This document shows positions 6,600 to 14,586 of a stretch of DNA of 33,683 nucleotides, in pieces. The position numbers were made by a program, and so were the translations under genes. Position 1 is the first letter of the stretch; every line of letters starts with the position of its first letter. Under the pieces are notes generated by a model, which did not search any database, was not told the origin of the DNA, and saw only the letters and a list, made by a program, of their open reading frames with translations. This stretch comes from Candidatus Poribacteria bacterium. GTDB taxonomy: Bacteria; Poribacteria; WGA-4E; WGA-3G. The DNA lies in contig JAGWBU010000006.1 of the NCBI GenBank assembly GCA_021295735.1, positions 41,471 to 75,153 on the forward strand, in the 5' to 3' direction.

Positions 6600-7457
6600 T
6601 CAATCGGATTCCGGGATCGGTAAAACGTCACGATAGACGGGTTCCATCTTTTCTGAGTATATATCTCCGCGAACCCACATGACAGGACGGACATTTTTGC
6701 CATCCTTTTTAGGGACACGTTCTGCATTTCCACTGATATAATGTGCAACATTACAACGCCGAAAGCGCAGACTGTGGTTATCAGTACTTTTATGGAGAAG
6801 TTGGTTGTTAAACCAGACTACTGCTCCAGGCGGCACTTCAACAGCCACACCATCTTCGTCACGGGCATCGCGTGCTATCTTAAACTCATTCTGTTGTGAA
6901 CCTTCCAGGTCCTCATGCGCAAGAATCCCGTATTTGTGGCTACCGGGTATAACGTATAAACATCCGTTGTCTCGGTCTGCAGCATCAATAGCAGTCCAAG
7001 TTCCGACAGTCATATCAGTTTTATACTGCCAGTTAAAATACCATTTATCTTGATGCCAGGGGAAACCTAAACCGATCTTTGGCGCTTTCCAGATATACAG
7101 ATTGCCTTGACTCAGCAGATTTGGACCGAGTAGGTCAACAATTGGATCTGTTAGGCGCTGGTCACGCACACGCGCGAGGAATTCAGGGCAATAACAACTC
7201 ACATGATGGATTTTATGGATTGCATGGATTCCAGATGCTTCAACTTTTCCGTCTCTGACTAATGCGTTTTGATCGATATTCTCTGTCGGAAAAGGTCGTT
7301 TTCCATCAATAATGTCATCAGCGATTTGCCGTAAGACGTTGTTATCTTTTTCTGTGAAGACGTCATAACGGACAAAGTAACCGTTATCATTCCAAAATGA
7401 TAGTTCATCAGAAGTTAGGGCAAATTGGCGTTCCGGTGGTGATGTGTTTGTACTCAT
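6600..7457 (-). CDS. PhyH-family dioxygenase, paralog 1
   Basis: A 285-residue Fe(II)/2-oxoglutarate dioxygenase of the phytanoyl-CoA dioxygenase family. The metal triad is H135-x-D137 (PWHQDKWYF) and H222 (LLHKSTDN), and R231-R234 likely holds 2-oxoglutarate. The substrate is not predictable; bacterial PhyH proteins act on lipids, secondary metabolites and small acids. Its ATG overlaps the TGA of paralog 2 by 4 bases (ATGA) and is preceded by AGGAG, so it is translationally coupled and last in the array. It ends PIPESD. Confidence 0.85.
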   Translation of the reverse strand: MSTNTSPPERQFALTSDELSFWNDNGYFVRYDVFTEKDNNVLRQIADDIIDGKRPFPTENIDQNALVRDGKVEASGIHAIHKIHHVSCYCPEFLARVRDQRLTDPIVDLLGPNLLSQGNLYIWKAPKIGLGFPWHQDKWYFNWQYKTDMTVGTWTAIDAADRDNGCLYVIPGSHKYGILAHEDLEGSQQNEFKIARDARDEDGVAVEVPPGAVVWFNNQLLHKSTDNHSLRFRRCNVAHYISGNAERVPKKDGKNVRPVMWVRGDIYSEKMEPVYRDVLPIPESD

Positions 7458-8320
7458 TTATTCTCCTGTTCTTCGGGGATTGGTAAAGCATCGTGATAAA
7501 CAGGTTCCATCTTTTTTGAGTAGGAATCACCTCTTATCCATGAGACTGGACGAATATAGTTTCTGTTCTGACCTTGAACCCGTTCTGAATGTGCACAGAT
7601 ATAATGTGCAACATTACATCTGCGAAAACGATCACTGTGGTTATCTGTGCTTTTATGTAGTAGTTGGTTGTTAAAGAAAATAACGCTACCAGATGGCACC
7701 TCAACGGCAACCTCATCCTCATCTCTTGCACCGAGTGCTTGTTTAAACTCGTTTTGTTGCGAACCTTCAAGTTGAACATGTTCATGAACCTCGTTCTTAT
7801 GGCTGCCGGGTATAACGTAAAGACATCCATTGTCTAAATCTGCATCATCAATGGCAGTCCATGTTCCAACGGTTTTTGTAGTTATGTATTGATGGTTAAA
7901 GTACCATTTATCCTGATGCCATGGGAAACCTAAACCGATTCTTGGCGGTTTCCAGATATACAGATTGTTGAGACCGAGGATATCTGGACCGATTAAGTCA
8001 ACGATTGGATCAGTTAAACGAATGTCGCGTGTTCGTGCAAGGAATTCAGGTGAATGTTTATTAATATGATGTATACAGTGCATCGCATTGGAACCAGCTG
8101 CTTTTACCTTTCCATCTCTGACCAACGCGTTTTGGTGGATTTGCTTGGCGGGGAACGGACGTTTTCCTATGGCAATGTCATCGGCGACTTGTGCTAATGA
8201 GTCGTTTTCTTCTTTTGTAAAAACGTCGTAACGGATAAAGTATCCGTTTTCTTCCCAAGATGATCGTTCTTCAGGCGTCAATCTAAACTTCCGTTCCTTG
8301 AGCGTTGTATTCGTGTCCAC
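7454..8320 (-). CDS. PhyH-family dioxygenase, paralog 2
   Basis: 288 residues with the same triad as its neighbours (PWHQDKWYFNHQY and LLHKSTDNHSDRFRR). A longer reading frame extends to 8374 into the pectate lyase gene, but I choose the GTG at 8320: it gives a VDTNTT start matching paralog 3 and has AGGAGA 5-7 bases ahead, in a sequence nearly identical to the one before paralog 3. Homology of this leader to the paralog 3 leader stops at about 8340, exactly where the pectate lyase begins. The product is cytoplasmic; the substrate is unknown. It is closest to paralog 3 by eye. Confidence 0.85.
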   Translation of the reverse strand: MDTNTTLKERKFRLTPEERSSWEENGYFIRYDVFTKEENDSLAQVADDIAIGKRPFPAKQIHQNALVRDGKVKAAGSNAMHCIHHINKHSPEFLARTRDIRLTDPIVDLIGPDILGLNNLYIWKPPRIGLGFPWHQDKWYFNHQYITTKTVGTWTAIDDADLDNGCLYVIPGSHKNEVHEHVQLEGSQQNEFKQALGARDEDEVAVEVPSGSVIFFNNQLLHKSTDNHSDRFRRCNVAHYICAHSERVQGQNRNYIRPVSWIRGDSYSKKMEPVYHDALPIPEEQENK

Positions 8321-8340
8321 TAATTCTCCTATTGATAAAT

Positions 8341-9387
8341 TTATTCCTTTGGGTACTTGTGCTTTTCTCTCCACCGTGGGTACTCATCTGCAAGGAGCTT
8401 GGCCGCCCAGCTTCCGTAGTAGTCGTATCCACCGCGGCGTTCCTGTCCGATTTCGGATAACGAGTAGCGGACAACCGAGTCGCGGTCAAGAAAGATTGGA
8501 CGGTTGCTGCCGAGTTCGTAGAAACGCGCCCAGAGCGGTCCCGCGTCGGGGTCCGTTACGATCCGTGTATCCTCCTGCCCCTCTGCATCGGTGAACTCGT
8601 CAAAACGCATGCCGTGGATAGTGACGTTCCTGAACCACTCAACGGATCCTTCGACAGCGGCGATAATCTCTGGGGTGGGTTCTTCGAGTGACATCAGAAA
8701 TCGCACGACACGGGCACTTTCGGCACCAGAGAGCGACGGTGGCTCATAAGAACGGGCCCACGCAGGCTCAAGCGTTTTCTCGTCATGCTGCGCACACCAG
8801 GCTGTGAGTTTGCCATTCTGCTTGATTTGCGTGCGCAGGATGCAGTCAATGCCCTTGGTTAAGGCAGCTTCAACCTTCGTGCGGTCTTCCGTTTTCAGGA
8901 ACCGATAGTCGGAAGATTCAGAGACATCTCGGAGGAGTTCGAGAATGCGGGACATAACATTGTCATTGAACGTGATGTGACGACGGTAGCCTTTGCTTAG
9001 CGGATAAAACTGTGGCCACCCGCCATTCGGGTATTGCGCTTCAAGGATATGAGAAAGACCTTTGAGAAATGCTTGTTGGTAGCGCGGCTCGTTTGTCGCA
9101 CGAAACGCACGAGCAAGAAACCGTAGTTCGTCAATGGTCGCACCGTTGTCAAACGTTGCGTGCAGATCCTCAATTTTACCATCAAACGGCTCAGATGCCG
9201 TATCTCTAATCTTGGGCCAACCCCCGACCAGGGTCTGCCAAGTGAGGACGTTGTCGGCAATACGGCGACCTTCCTCACTCTGGAACCATTCAAGAGATTG
9301 CTTTGCATATCGGGACGGAACGTTTGCTTCTGAAGATGGCAGCAGGAAAAGAAGCAAGATATAGATGGAAGTTAGTCGTAGTTTCAT
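8341..9387 (-). CDS. pectate lyase, polysaccharide lyase family 10
   Basis: 348 residues with a signal peptide (hydrophobic 5-17, cleavage near SEA). PL10 hallmarks are dense: TLVGGWPKI near 52, FDNGATIDELRFLARAF (79-95), QYPNGGWPQFYPL (118-130), HITFNDNVM (137-145), KLTAWCAQHDEKTLEPAWAR (193-212) and YEPPSLSGAES. It cleaves polygalacturonate by beta-elimination outside the cytoplasm. It interrupts the PhyH array. Its DNA is visibly richer in G+C (8521-8580 is about two-thirds G+C by hand count, against about one-third at 7861-7920 in paralog 2), suggesting acquisition from another source. AAAGGA precedes the ATG. Confidence 0.93.
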   Translation of the reverse strand: MKLRLTSIYILLLFLLPSSEANVPSRYAKQSLEWFQSEEGRRIADNVLTWQTLVGGWPKIRDTASEPFDGKIEDLHATFDNGATIDELRFLARAFRATNEPRYQQAFLKGLSHILEAQYPNGGWPQFYPLSKGYRRHITFNDNVMSRILELLRDVSESSDYRFLKTEDRTKVEAALTKGIDCILRTQIKQNGKLTAWCAQHDEKTLEPAWARSYEPPSLSGAESARVVRFLMSLEEPTPEIIAAVEGSVEWFRNVTIHGMRFDEFTDAEGQEDTRIVTDPDAGPLWARFYELGSNRPIFLDRDSVVRYSLSEIGQERRGGYDYYGSWAAKLLADEYPRWREKHKYPKE

Positions 9388-9418
9388 GATAGTGTCCTTT
9401 CGTTAGTAGTCAATCGGA

Positions 9419-10267
9419 TTATAGAATTGGTATAACGTCATGTTGAACTTCATCTGCCATACCAGCATAGGTTTCACCACGAATCCACATGGGAGGTCGT
9501 TTTTTATTTATAGCCTCAGGACGCGTCCATTCTGCTTTGGCACTGATATAATGTGCTATGTTAGCACGTCGGAAACGATTACTGTGGTTATCCGTGCTTT
9601 TATGAAGGACTTGACTATTGAACCAGATGACCGCGCCAGCAGGGATTTCTACCGCGACACCATCTTCATCGCGAGCTCCTTCTGCCTGTTTAAACTCTCC
9701 TTGTTGTGAACCTTCAAGCGCCTTATGTTCACGAACGCCATGCTTATGGCTTCCGGGGATAACGTATAGACACCCGTTTTCTTTATCTGCATCATCAATT
9801 GCTGTCCATGTTGCGACAGTCGTTCCGGTTTTATACTGATGGTTAAAGTACCATTTATCTTGATGCCACGGGAAACCTAAACCAATTTTTGGCGGTTTCC
9901 AAATATAGAGATTATTGAGACCGAGGAGATCTGGACCGAGTATGTCAACAGCGGGGTCGGTTAGACGTGGATCTCGGGTACGCGCAAGGAATTCTGGACA
10001 ATTACAACTCACATATTGGATATTATGCATTGCGTGGATGCCATGTGCTTCGATTTTACCGTCTCTGACTAAAGCGTTTTGAAAAATATGATAGTCTGGG
10101 AAAGATCGTTTTCCGAGGGCAATGTCATCAGCGATTTGCGCTAAGATGTCATTTTTTTCTTTGGTGAAAACGTCGTAACGGACAAAGTATCCGTTTTCCT
10201 CCCAAGCGGATCGTTCTTCAGGAGTCAATCTAAACTTCCGTTCCGCAGATGTTGTATTTGTGTCCAC
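9419..10267 (-). CDS. PhyH-family dioxygenase, paralog 3, slightly shortened
   Basis: 282 residues starting at a GTG that follows AGGAGAATAA, with the triad in PWHQDKWYFNHQY and VLHKSTDNHSNRFRR. The paralogs end PIPESD or similar; here the reading is PIL-stop. The bases after the stop would still encode S-D-stop, and the TCAATCGGATT context matches the end of paralog 1. So C-P-E codons mutated to a leucine and a stop, losing three residues. This is unlikely to matter for activity. Substrate unknown. Confidence 0.85.
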   Translation of the reverse strand: MDTNTTSAERKFRLTPEERSAWEENGYFVRYDVFTKEKNDILAQIADDIALGKRSFPDYHIFQNALVRDGKIEAHGIHAMHNIQYVSCNCPEFLARTRDPRLTDPAVDILGPDLLGLNNLYIWKPPKIGLGFPWHQDKWYFNHQYKTGTTVATWTAIDDADKENGCLYVIPGSHKHGVREHKALEGSQQGEFKQAEGARDEDGVAVEIPAGAVIWFNSQVLHKSTDNHSNRFRRANIAHYISAKAEWTRPEAINKKRPPMWIRGETYAGMADEVQHDVIPIL

Positions 10268-10320
10268 TTATTCTCCTATTGATAAAATCTATATTGTATG
10301 ATTCATTCACCTTACTTGTT

Positions 10321-11184
10321 CTATTCGGATTCTGTAACGGGTAAAGTGTCACAGTAGACGCCCTCAGACAGTGTTTCGTATATTTTTCCCCTAACCCACA
10401 TAAGCGGACGCATGTAATTCTTATGTGGAACTCGTTCCGCTTTTGCACTGATGTAATGTGCGATGTTACTTCGTCGAAAGCGTTCAGTGTTGTTATCCGT
10501 GCTGCTATGGAGTATTCTATTGTCAAAAAAGATAACACTTCCCGGTGGAATTTCAACAGCGACTCCATCCTCGTCTTTTGCACCGACTGCCTGTCTAAAC
10601 TCCTGTTGTTGTGAACCTTCAAGTTCAACATGCTCAAGGATTCCTTTTTTATGGCTACCTGGGATAACGTATAGACACCCGTTTTCTTTATCTGCTGCAT
10701 CAATCGCAGTCCACGTTCCGACTGTTGTTTTGGTTTTAAACTGAGGTCGAGTATACCATCTATCTTGATGCCACGGGAAACCCAAACCGATCTTTGGCGG
10801 TTTCCAAATATAGAGGCTATTAAGACCGAGGATATCTGGGCCGAGGATGTCAACAACAGGATCGGTTAGACGCGGATCACGTGTGCGTTCAAGAAATTCA
10901 GGGGAATAGAGATTCATTTGATGGATACTGTGCATCGCGTAGATACCCGATGCTTCAACTTTCCCATCTCTCACTAATGCGTTTTGAAAGATACGATGGT
11001 CTGGGAAGGGGGTTTTTCTGAGAGCAATGCTATCAGCGACTTGACTTAAAAGGTCATTTTCTTCTTCGGTGAAAACGTTGTGGCGGACAAAGTATCCATT
11101 TTCTTCCCAAGATAATTCTTCTTCGGGGGTCAGGCTAAACTTCCGTTCCTCGGATGGTGTATTTGTATTCACTAATTTTGCCAT
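10321..11184 (-). CDS. PhyH-family dioxygenase, paralog 4
   Basis: 287 residues, first gene of the array, with triad PWHQDRWYT and ILHSSTDNNTERFRR. HSSTDN replaces the HKSTDN of the other three, and the segment after the HQD motif (TRPQF) also departs from them, so its substrate pocket may differ. The start is uncertain: ATG at 11184 has no Shine-Dalgarno signal, and GTG at 11172 aligns with the paralog starts (NTNT) but has lost the AGGAGA seen before them. A 10-bp inverted repeat sits just upstream. Confidence 0.82.
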   Translation of the reverse strand: MAKLVNTNTPSEERKFSLTPEEELSWEENGYFVRHNVFTEEENDLLSQVADSIALRKTPFPDHRIFQNALVRDGKVEASGIYAMHSIHQMNLYSPEFLERTRDPRLTDPVVDILGPDILGLNSLYIWKPPKIGLGFPWHQDRWYTRPQFKTKTTVGTWTAIDAADKENGCLYVIPGSHKKGILEHVELEGSQQQEFRQAVGAKDEDGVAVEIPPGSVIFFDNRILHSSTDNNTERFRRSNIAHYISAKAERVPHKNYMRPLMWVRGKIYETLSEGVYCDTLPVTESE

Positions 11185-11198
11185 ACAGGTAACTAAAA

Positions 11199-11239
11199 AT
11201 GTCTGTAGCTGCCATCAATTTTCTGACGACTACAGACAT
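11199..11239 (-). terminator. candidate terminator or attenuator before the PhyH array
   Basis: On the minus strand ATGTCTGTAG and CTACAGACAT form a perfect 10-bp stem with a 21-base loop, followed directly by TTTTT. It lies between the stop of the DUF1326 gene and the start of PhyH paralog 4. The stem is modest in G+C, so it may only partly stop transcription. Confidence 0.45.
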
Positions 11240-11246
11240 CAGAATG

Positions 11247-11900
11247 TTACATCGAAAAATTACCGACAAAGACGTTGTTGGCTGCGTCGCCTTGCTGCCA
11301 ATTCACCGAGAGGTGGGTATCTTTATAACGATAAACTTCCGATTTGCCGACAATAGCGTTCTGAACTTTTGTCAATGGTTCATACCAAATTTGATGGGGT
11401 TGTGTGCATTTCGCGCACGGGTAGCGATTTGCAGATAGTGTGAGTACTTTTCCAACCGTCACATCATATTTCGTGCCCTTTTTAGCGAATGTAATAGGTG
11501 CGATTTGCGTTGCAACGACTTTACCGAGAACGTCAGAACGTTTTGTCGCGAGCATGTTGCTAATTGCTGCACGCTGTTCTGGCGTAGCTTTTGTGTCCAT
11601 ATACAACACACTCTTGCGTGTTTCTGTATCAATCGCCAAGTTGTTTTTAGCACTGACAACAGCAACAACGGTTAAGCCATCCAACGAAACACCGTTCCAA
11701 CTTCCACGATGGATATTCCAAACAAGTGTTGCCTCTTTTCCACCTTCCACAAATTCAGCACCGAAATGGCATGCGCCGACATACACACTCGCGGACCGAG
11801 CTTCAATATACTCACCTTGCACGATCAGGGTATCTGTAGCAAAAACAAAGCCTACCACGAGCATAAGTGCAAGCGTTGTAAAAACAAATATTCTTTTCAT
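11247..11900 (-). CDS. exported DUF1326-family protein
   Basis: 217 residues with a signal peptide (MKRIFVFTTLALMLVVGFVFA). The mature protein has the features I recall for DUF1326: GEYIEARSASVYVGACHFGAE near the start, SVLYMDTKATPEQ in the middle, and a CAKC pair followed by IWYEPL near the end, with FVGNFSM closing. The conserved cysteines suggest metal or redox chemistry, but no function is established. GGGAGA precedes the ATG and the gene has its own promoter at 11972-12000. A possible terminator follows, so it may be a single-gene unit. Confidence 0.75.
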   Translation of the reverse strand: MKRIFVFTTLALMLVVGFVFATDTLIVQGEYIEARSASVYVGACHFGAEFVEGGKEATLVWNIHRGSWNGVSLDGLTVVAVVSAKNNLAIDTETRKSVLYMDTKATPEQRAAISNMLATKRSDVLGKVVATQIAPITFAKKGTKYDVTVGKVLTLSANRYPCAKCTQPHQIWYEPLTKVQNAIVGKSEVYRYKDTHLSVNWQQGDAANNVFVGNFSM

Positions 11901-11971
11901 ACTAATTCTCCCTTATGATTTCAGATTTACCTTACCGGACCTAAGTGCCGGAATTACACCTCTTTAGTTTT

Positions 11972-12000
11972 ATTATACCAGAACGCTATGAAAAAATCAA
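11972..12000 (-). promoter_or_regulatory. sigma70-type promoter of the DUF1326 gene
   Basis: TTGATT (11995-12000), a 17-base spacer ending TGG (extended -10), then a perfect TATAAT (11972-11977). The leader to the ATG at 11900 is about 65 bases. Confidence 0.65.
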
Positions 12001-12005
12001 GGAAA

Positions 12006-12854
12006 CTATTGACCCGCTTCAGACAGCAATCGCTGAAGAGTGCCTCCTAAAATCTCTGCTTTGTCAGCATCGGGGATAAAAGTGCAGTGGGTGCGGAACG
12101 CTTCAAGCGCGTGCTGATACGTCATAAAGTTACGCACTACCGGATAGTCCGAACCCCAGCAGAGGCGACCAGGACCGAAATGTTCATAAAGCGCACGAAC
12201 AATCCAGTGTGTATCCGAATATGGATAATCCCATGAAACCTGTGAGACATAAGCAAACCCTGACATCTTCACGTGGATATTCGGAACATTTGCAGAAGCA
12301 AGGACTTCTTTGAGTTGTGGGTAAGGATGTTCTTCGCCTGCTCGCGCACCTGCCATGTGATGGCACAGAAACGGTACCGTAGGAAACTGTGCTGCCAATT
12401 TACGAAGTGGCACGTGTTGATGACTTCCCATGGCAATGCTGGCAATTAATCCCAGCTCAGCAGTCGTTTGGAAGAAACGTTGTCCCTCCTCCGAAAAGAA
12501 CCAACTCCCATCGTCATCCCCTCTGAGATAGTGCGTATAGCCTTTAAGGTTGTATGTTTCTGCTGCGGTTTTGAGACGATCTGCTGCACCGTCGGTGTGG
12601 TATGTATCCGTCCATGAACAATCTACATCTGCGAACTGAATAAGTCGGTCTGGATAGCGTTTAACGCATTCTGCAGCATAGTCGTTGTTATCGGGATTTC
12701 TATCAATACGCGCACATATAAGCACAGCTTTGTCAACGTTGTGCAAATCCATTTCGTGGAGAAGTTGTTCAACTTTTCCACGACTCTCATCATCGGGAAT
12801 AGGAGGTTGATAGGGCCAGCGTGGCCAAGCGTGTGTATGTGAATCAATAATCAT
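12006..12854 (-). CDS. amidohydrolase, Amidohydro_2 family
   Basis: A 282-residue TIM-barrel metal-dependent hydrolase. H6-T-H8 near the start, H165-H166 in the middle (FLCHHMAG) and D236 in WGSDYPV are the metal-site motifs of the PF04909 group, which includes decarboxylases and lactonases acting on aromatic or sugar acids. There is no signal peptide. GGAGG sits 5 bases before the ATG. The real substrate is unknown; neighbouring genes (ABC ATPase, alcohol dehydrogenase) suggest small-molecule catabolism. Confidence 0.85.
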   Translation of the reverse strand: MIIDSHTHAWPRWPYQPPIPDDESRGKVEQLLHEMDLHNVDKAVLICARIDRNPDNNDYAAECVKRYPDRLIQFADVDCSWTDTYHTDGAADRLKTAAETYNLKGYTHYLRGDDDGSWFFSEEGQRFFQTTAELGLIASIAMGSHQHVPLRKLAAQFPTVPFLCHHMAGARAGEEHPYPQLKEVLASANVPNIHVKMSGFAYVSQVSWDYPYSDTHWIVRALYEHFGPGRLCWGSDYPVVRNFMTYQHALEAFRTHCTFIPDADKAEILGGTLQRLLSEAGQ

Positions 12855-12909
12855 TGTGCCTCCAAAAAGTCAAGGTCATTACTGTGTCCATTCAAATTTA
12901 TAGGTAAAT

Positions 12910-12944
12910 GTCGCGATTCGGAGATCGCTCCTACAGAGGAAATG
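12910..12944. repeat. family A hairpin repeat
   Basis: GTCGCGATTCGGAGATCGCT continues CCTACAGAGGAAAT. The last part, CGCTCCTACAGAGGAAAT, is shared exactly with 22991-23008. The stem pairs GCGAT with ATCGC. Confidence 0.6.
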
Positions 12945-12955
12945 TAGAATTATTT

Positions 12956-14524
12956 CTATACTCCACTATAATGTTCTAAAGACAATCCAAGCATCAAAGC
13001 ACCAAGTTTCTGTTTATCTGTTTCCGATAAACTGTTGCTATTACCACCATCAGAGGTAGGGACAACAATTCCTGCGATCCTGCCATTATACATGACTGCA
13101 ATTCTATCGCTAAGTAGTAAGAGTTCATCCAGTTCCGAAGACACAAGTAAAACTGCTTTTCCACGGTTCCGCGCCTGAATAAGTCGTGTGTGAACAAACT
13201 TCGCAGCATGAACGTCCAATCCGCGTGTCGGATGTGCAGCAATAATAAGGGTAGGATTGCCAGACAATTCACGGGCAACAACCACTTTCTGCTGATTTCC
13301 ACCGGAAAGTGTTTTGATCTGGTGCGTTATATCTCCAACTAGAATTTGATATTTATCAAGTGCATTAAAAGCAAATCTTTGGATGTTTTTTTGATGCAAC
13401 ATAGCGTTGCGAGAAAACAGTTTCTGTTTATGTCTACCAATGATAAAATTCTCATCAATTCGATTATTCAGACTAACACCGTGGCGGTGTCTATCTGCGG
13501 GCAGATGCGCGACCTGTTTTTCACGAAATTCTGCTGTTGAACTGTTGACCACGGATTCCCCATTTAAAATAATTTTACCGCTATGGATTTGTCGTAATCC
13601 TGTCAGGATTTCAACTAATTCCGTCTGACCGTTTCCTTCTACACCTGCTATTCCGACAATTTCACCAGAGAACACATCAAGATTGATTCCATCAAGAAGG
13701 TTTTTACCAGTCCCCGTTTTCACTGATACATCTTCTAACTGCAGCATAGGATTTTCTTGGTTGGTTTCTTTCCGTTCTATCGCGCGCTGATGAACTGGTT
13801 CACCAAGGATATGTTCTGCCAGTTGATGCGGATTAGTTTCAGAAATAGGGCATGTAATGACGGTTTTTCCATGGCGCATCACCGTAACAGTATCGGCTAT
13901 CGTCATCACTTCATCAAGTTTATGGGTAATAATGATGATACTTCTACCTTCTCTTTTGAGACCGCGCATGCATTCAAACAATCCCTCAATTTCTTGTGGG
14001 ACAAGCACAGCAGTCGGTTCATCCATAATTAGTATTTCTGCACCGTGATAGAGGACTTTCAATATTTCTGTGTGTTGCTGTGCACCGATTGGTAGTGATT
14101 CTATGGGGGTGTTCAAAGGCACATCAAACCCAACTTGTTCAGCGAGTCTTGTTATCTTATCTTCAGCCTTTTGGTAATCAAGAAGGGTTCCGAATTTACG
14201 CGTCTCTTTTGCGAGGATAATGTTTTGAAGGGCAGTGAAAGCGGGTATCAGTGTAAAATGTTGCTGAATCATACCTAAACCAAGACGCATGGCACGCTTC
14301 GGTGAGGAGATGGTCACAGGTTGACCATCAACATAGATTTCCCCTTTGTCCGGTTGATATAAACCGTAAAGGATTTTCATCAAGGTAGATTTGCCTGCAC
14401 CATTTTCGCCAACTATAGCGTGAATTTCGCCTCGCTGTAACGAAAAATCCACAACATCGTTTGCTTGTACCTGCCCAAACCTTTTGCTGATACAGCGCAT
14501 TTCAATAATTGGTGTTTGTGCCAT
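12956..14524 (-). CDS. double-domain ABC ATPase, sugar/nucleoside import type
   Basis: 522 residues from the ATG at 14524 (a longer frame to 14611 overlaps the upstream gene and adds no domain). Two ABC domains: Walker A VGENGAGKST at 38-47, signature-like SLPIGAQQ, Walker B LIMDEPTAV; then a second domain with a degenerate P-loop (GVEGNGQTE), LSGGNQQK signature and AAHPTRGLD. The GMIQQHFTL segment resembles the YufO/NupO (BmpA-linked nucleoside) branch of the RbsA-like family. It normally works with two permeases and a binding protein, none of which is present here. It could serve a transporter encoded elsewhere. Confidence 0.85.
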   Translation of the reverse strand: MAQTPIIEMRCISKRFGQVQANDVVDFSLQRGEIHAIVGENGAGKSTLMKILYGLYQPDKGEIYVDGQPVTISSPKRAMRLGLGMIQQHFTLIPAFTALQNIILAKETRKFGTLLDYQKAEDKITRLAEQVGFDVPLNTPIESLPIGAQQHTEILKVLYHGAEILIMDEPTAVLVPQEIEGLFECMRGLKREGRSIIIITHKLDEVMTIADTVTVMRHGKTVITCPISETNPHQLAEHILGEPVHQRAIERKETNQENPMLQLEDVSVKTGTGKNLLDGINLDVFSGEIVGIAGVEGNGQTELVEILTGLRQIHSGKIILNGESVVNSSTAEFREKQVAHLPADRHRHGVSLNNRIDENFIIGRHKQKLFSRNAMLHQKNIQRFAFNALDKYQILVGDITHQIKTLSGGNQQKVVVARELSGNPTLIIAAHPTRGLDVHAAKFVHTRLIQARNRGKAVLLVSSELDELLLLSDRIAVMYNGRIAGIVVPTSDGGNSNSLSETDKQKLGALMLGLSLEHYSGV

Positions 14525-14586
14525 TATTCTGTCTCTACACGCTTTTGGTTTTAAACTTTGTTGATATGTGCTAACTTTGAAAATAA

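Noticed and set aside
10230..10856. 208-residue minus-strand ORF across two PhyH genes
   Set aside because: Out-of-frame reading of two real PhyH genes; its only family-like part is in the correct frames.
11440..11967. 175-residue plus-strand ORF opposite the DUF1326 gene
   Set aside because: It is a shadow of a well-supported exported protein gene; the composition (many Ser, Thr, Pro) is typical of antisense frames.
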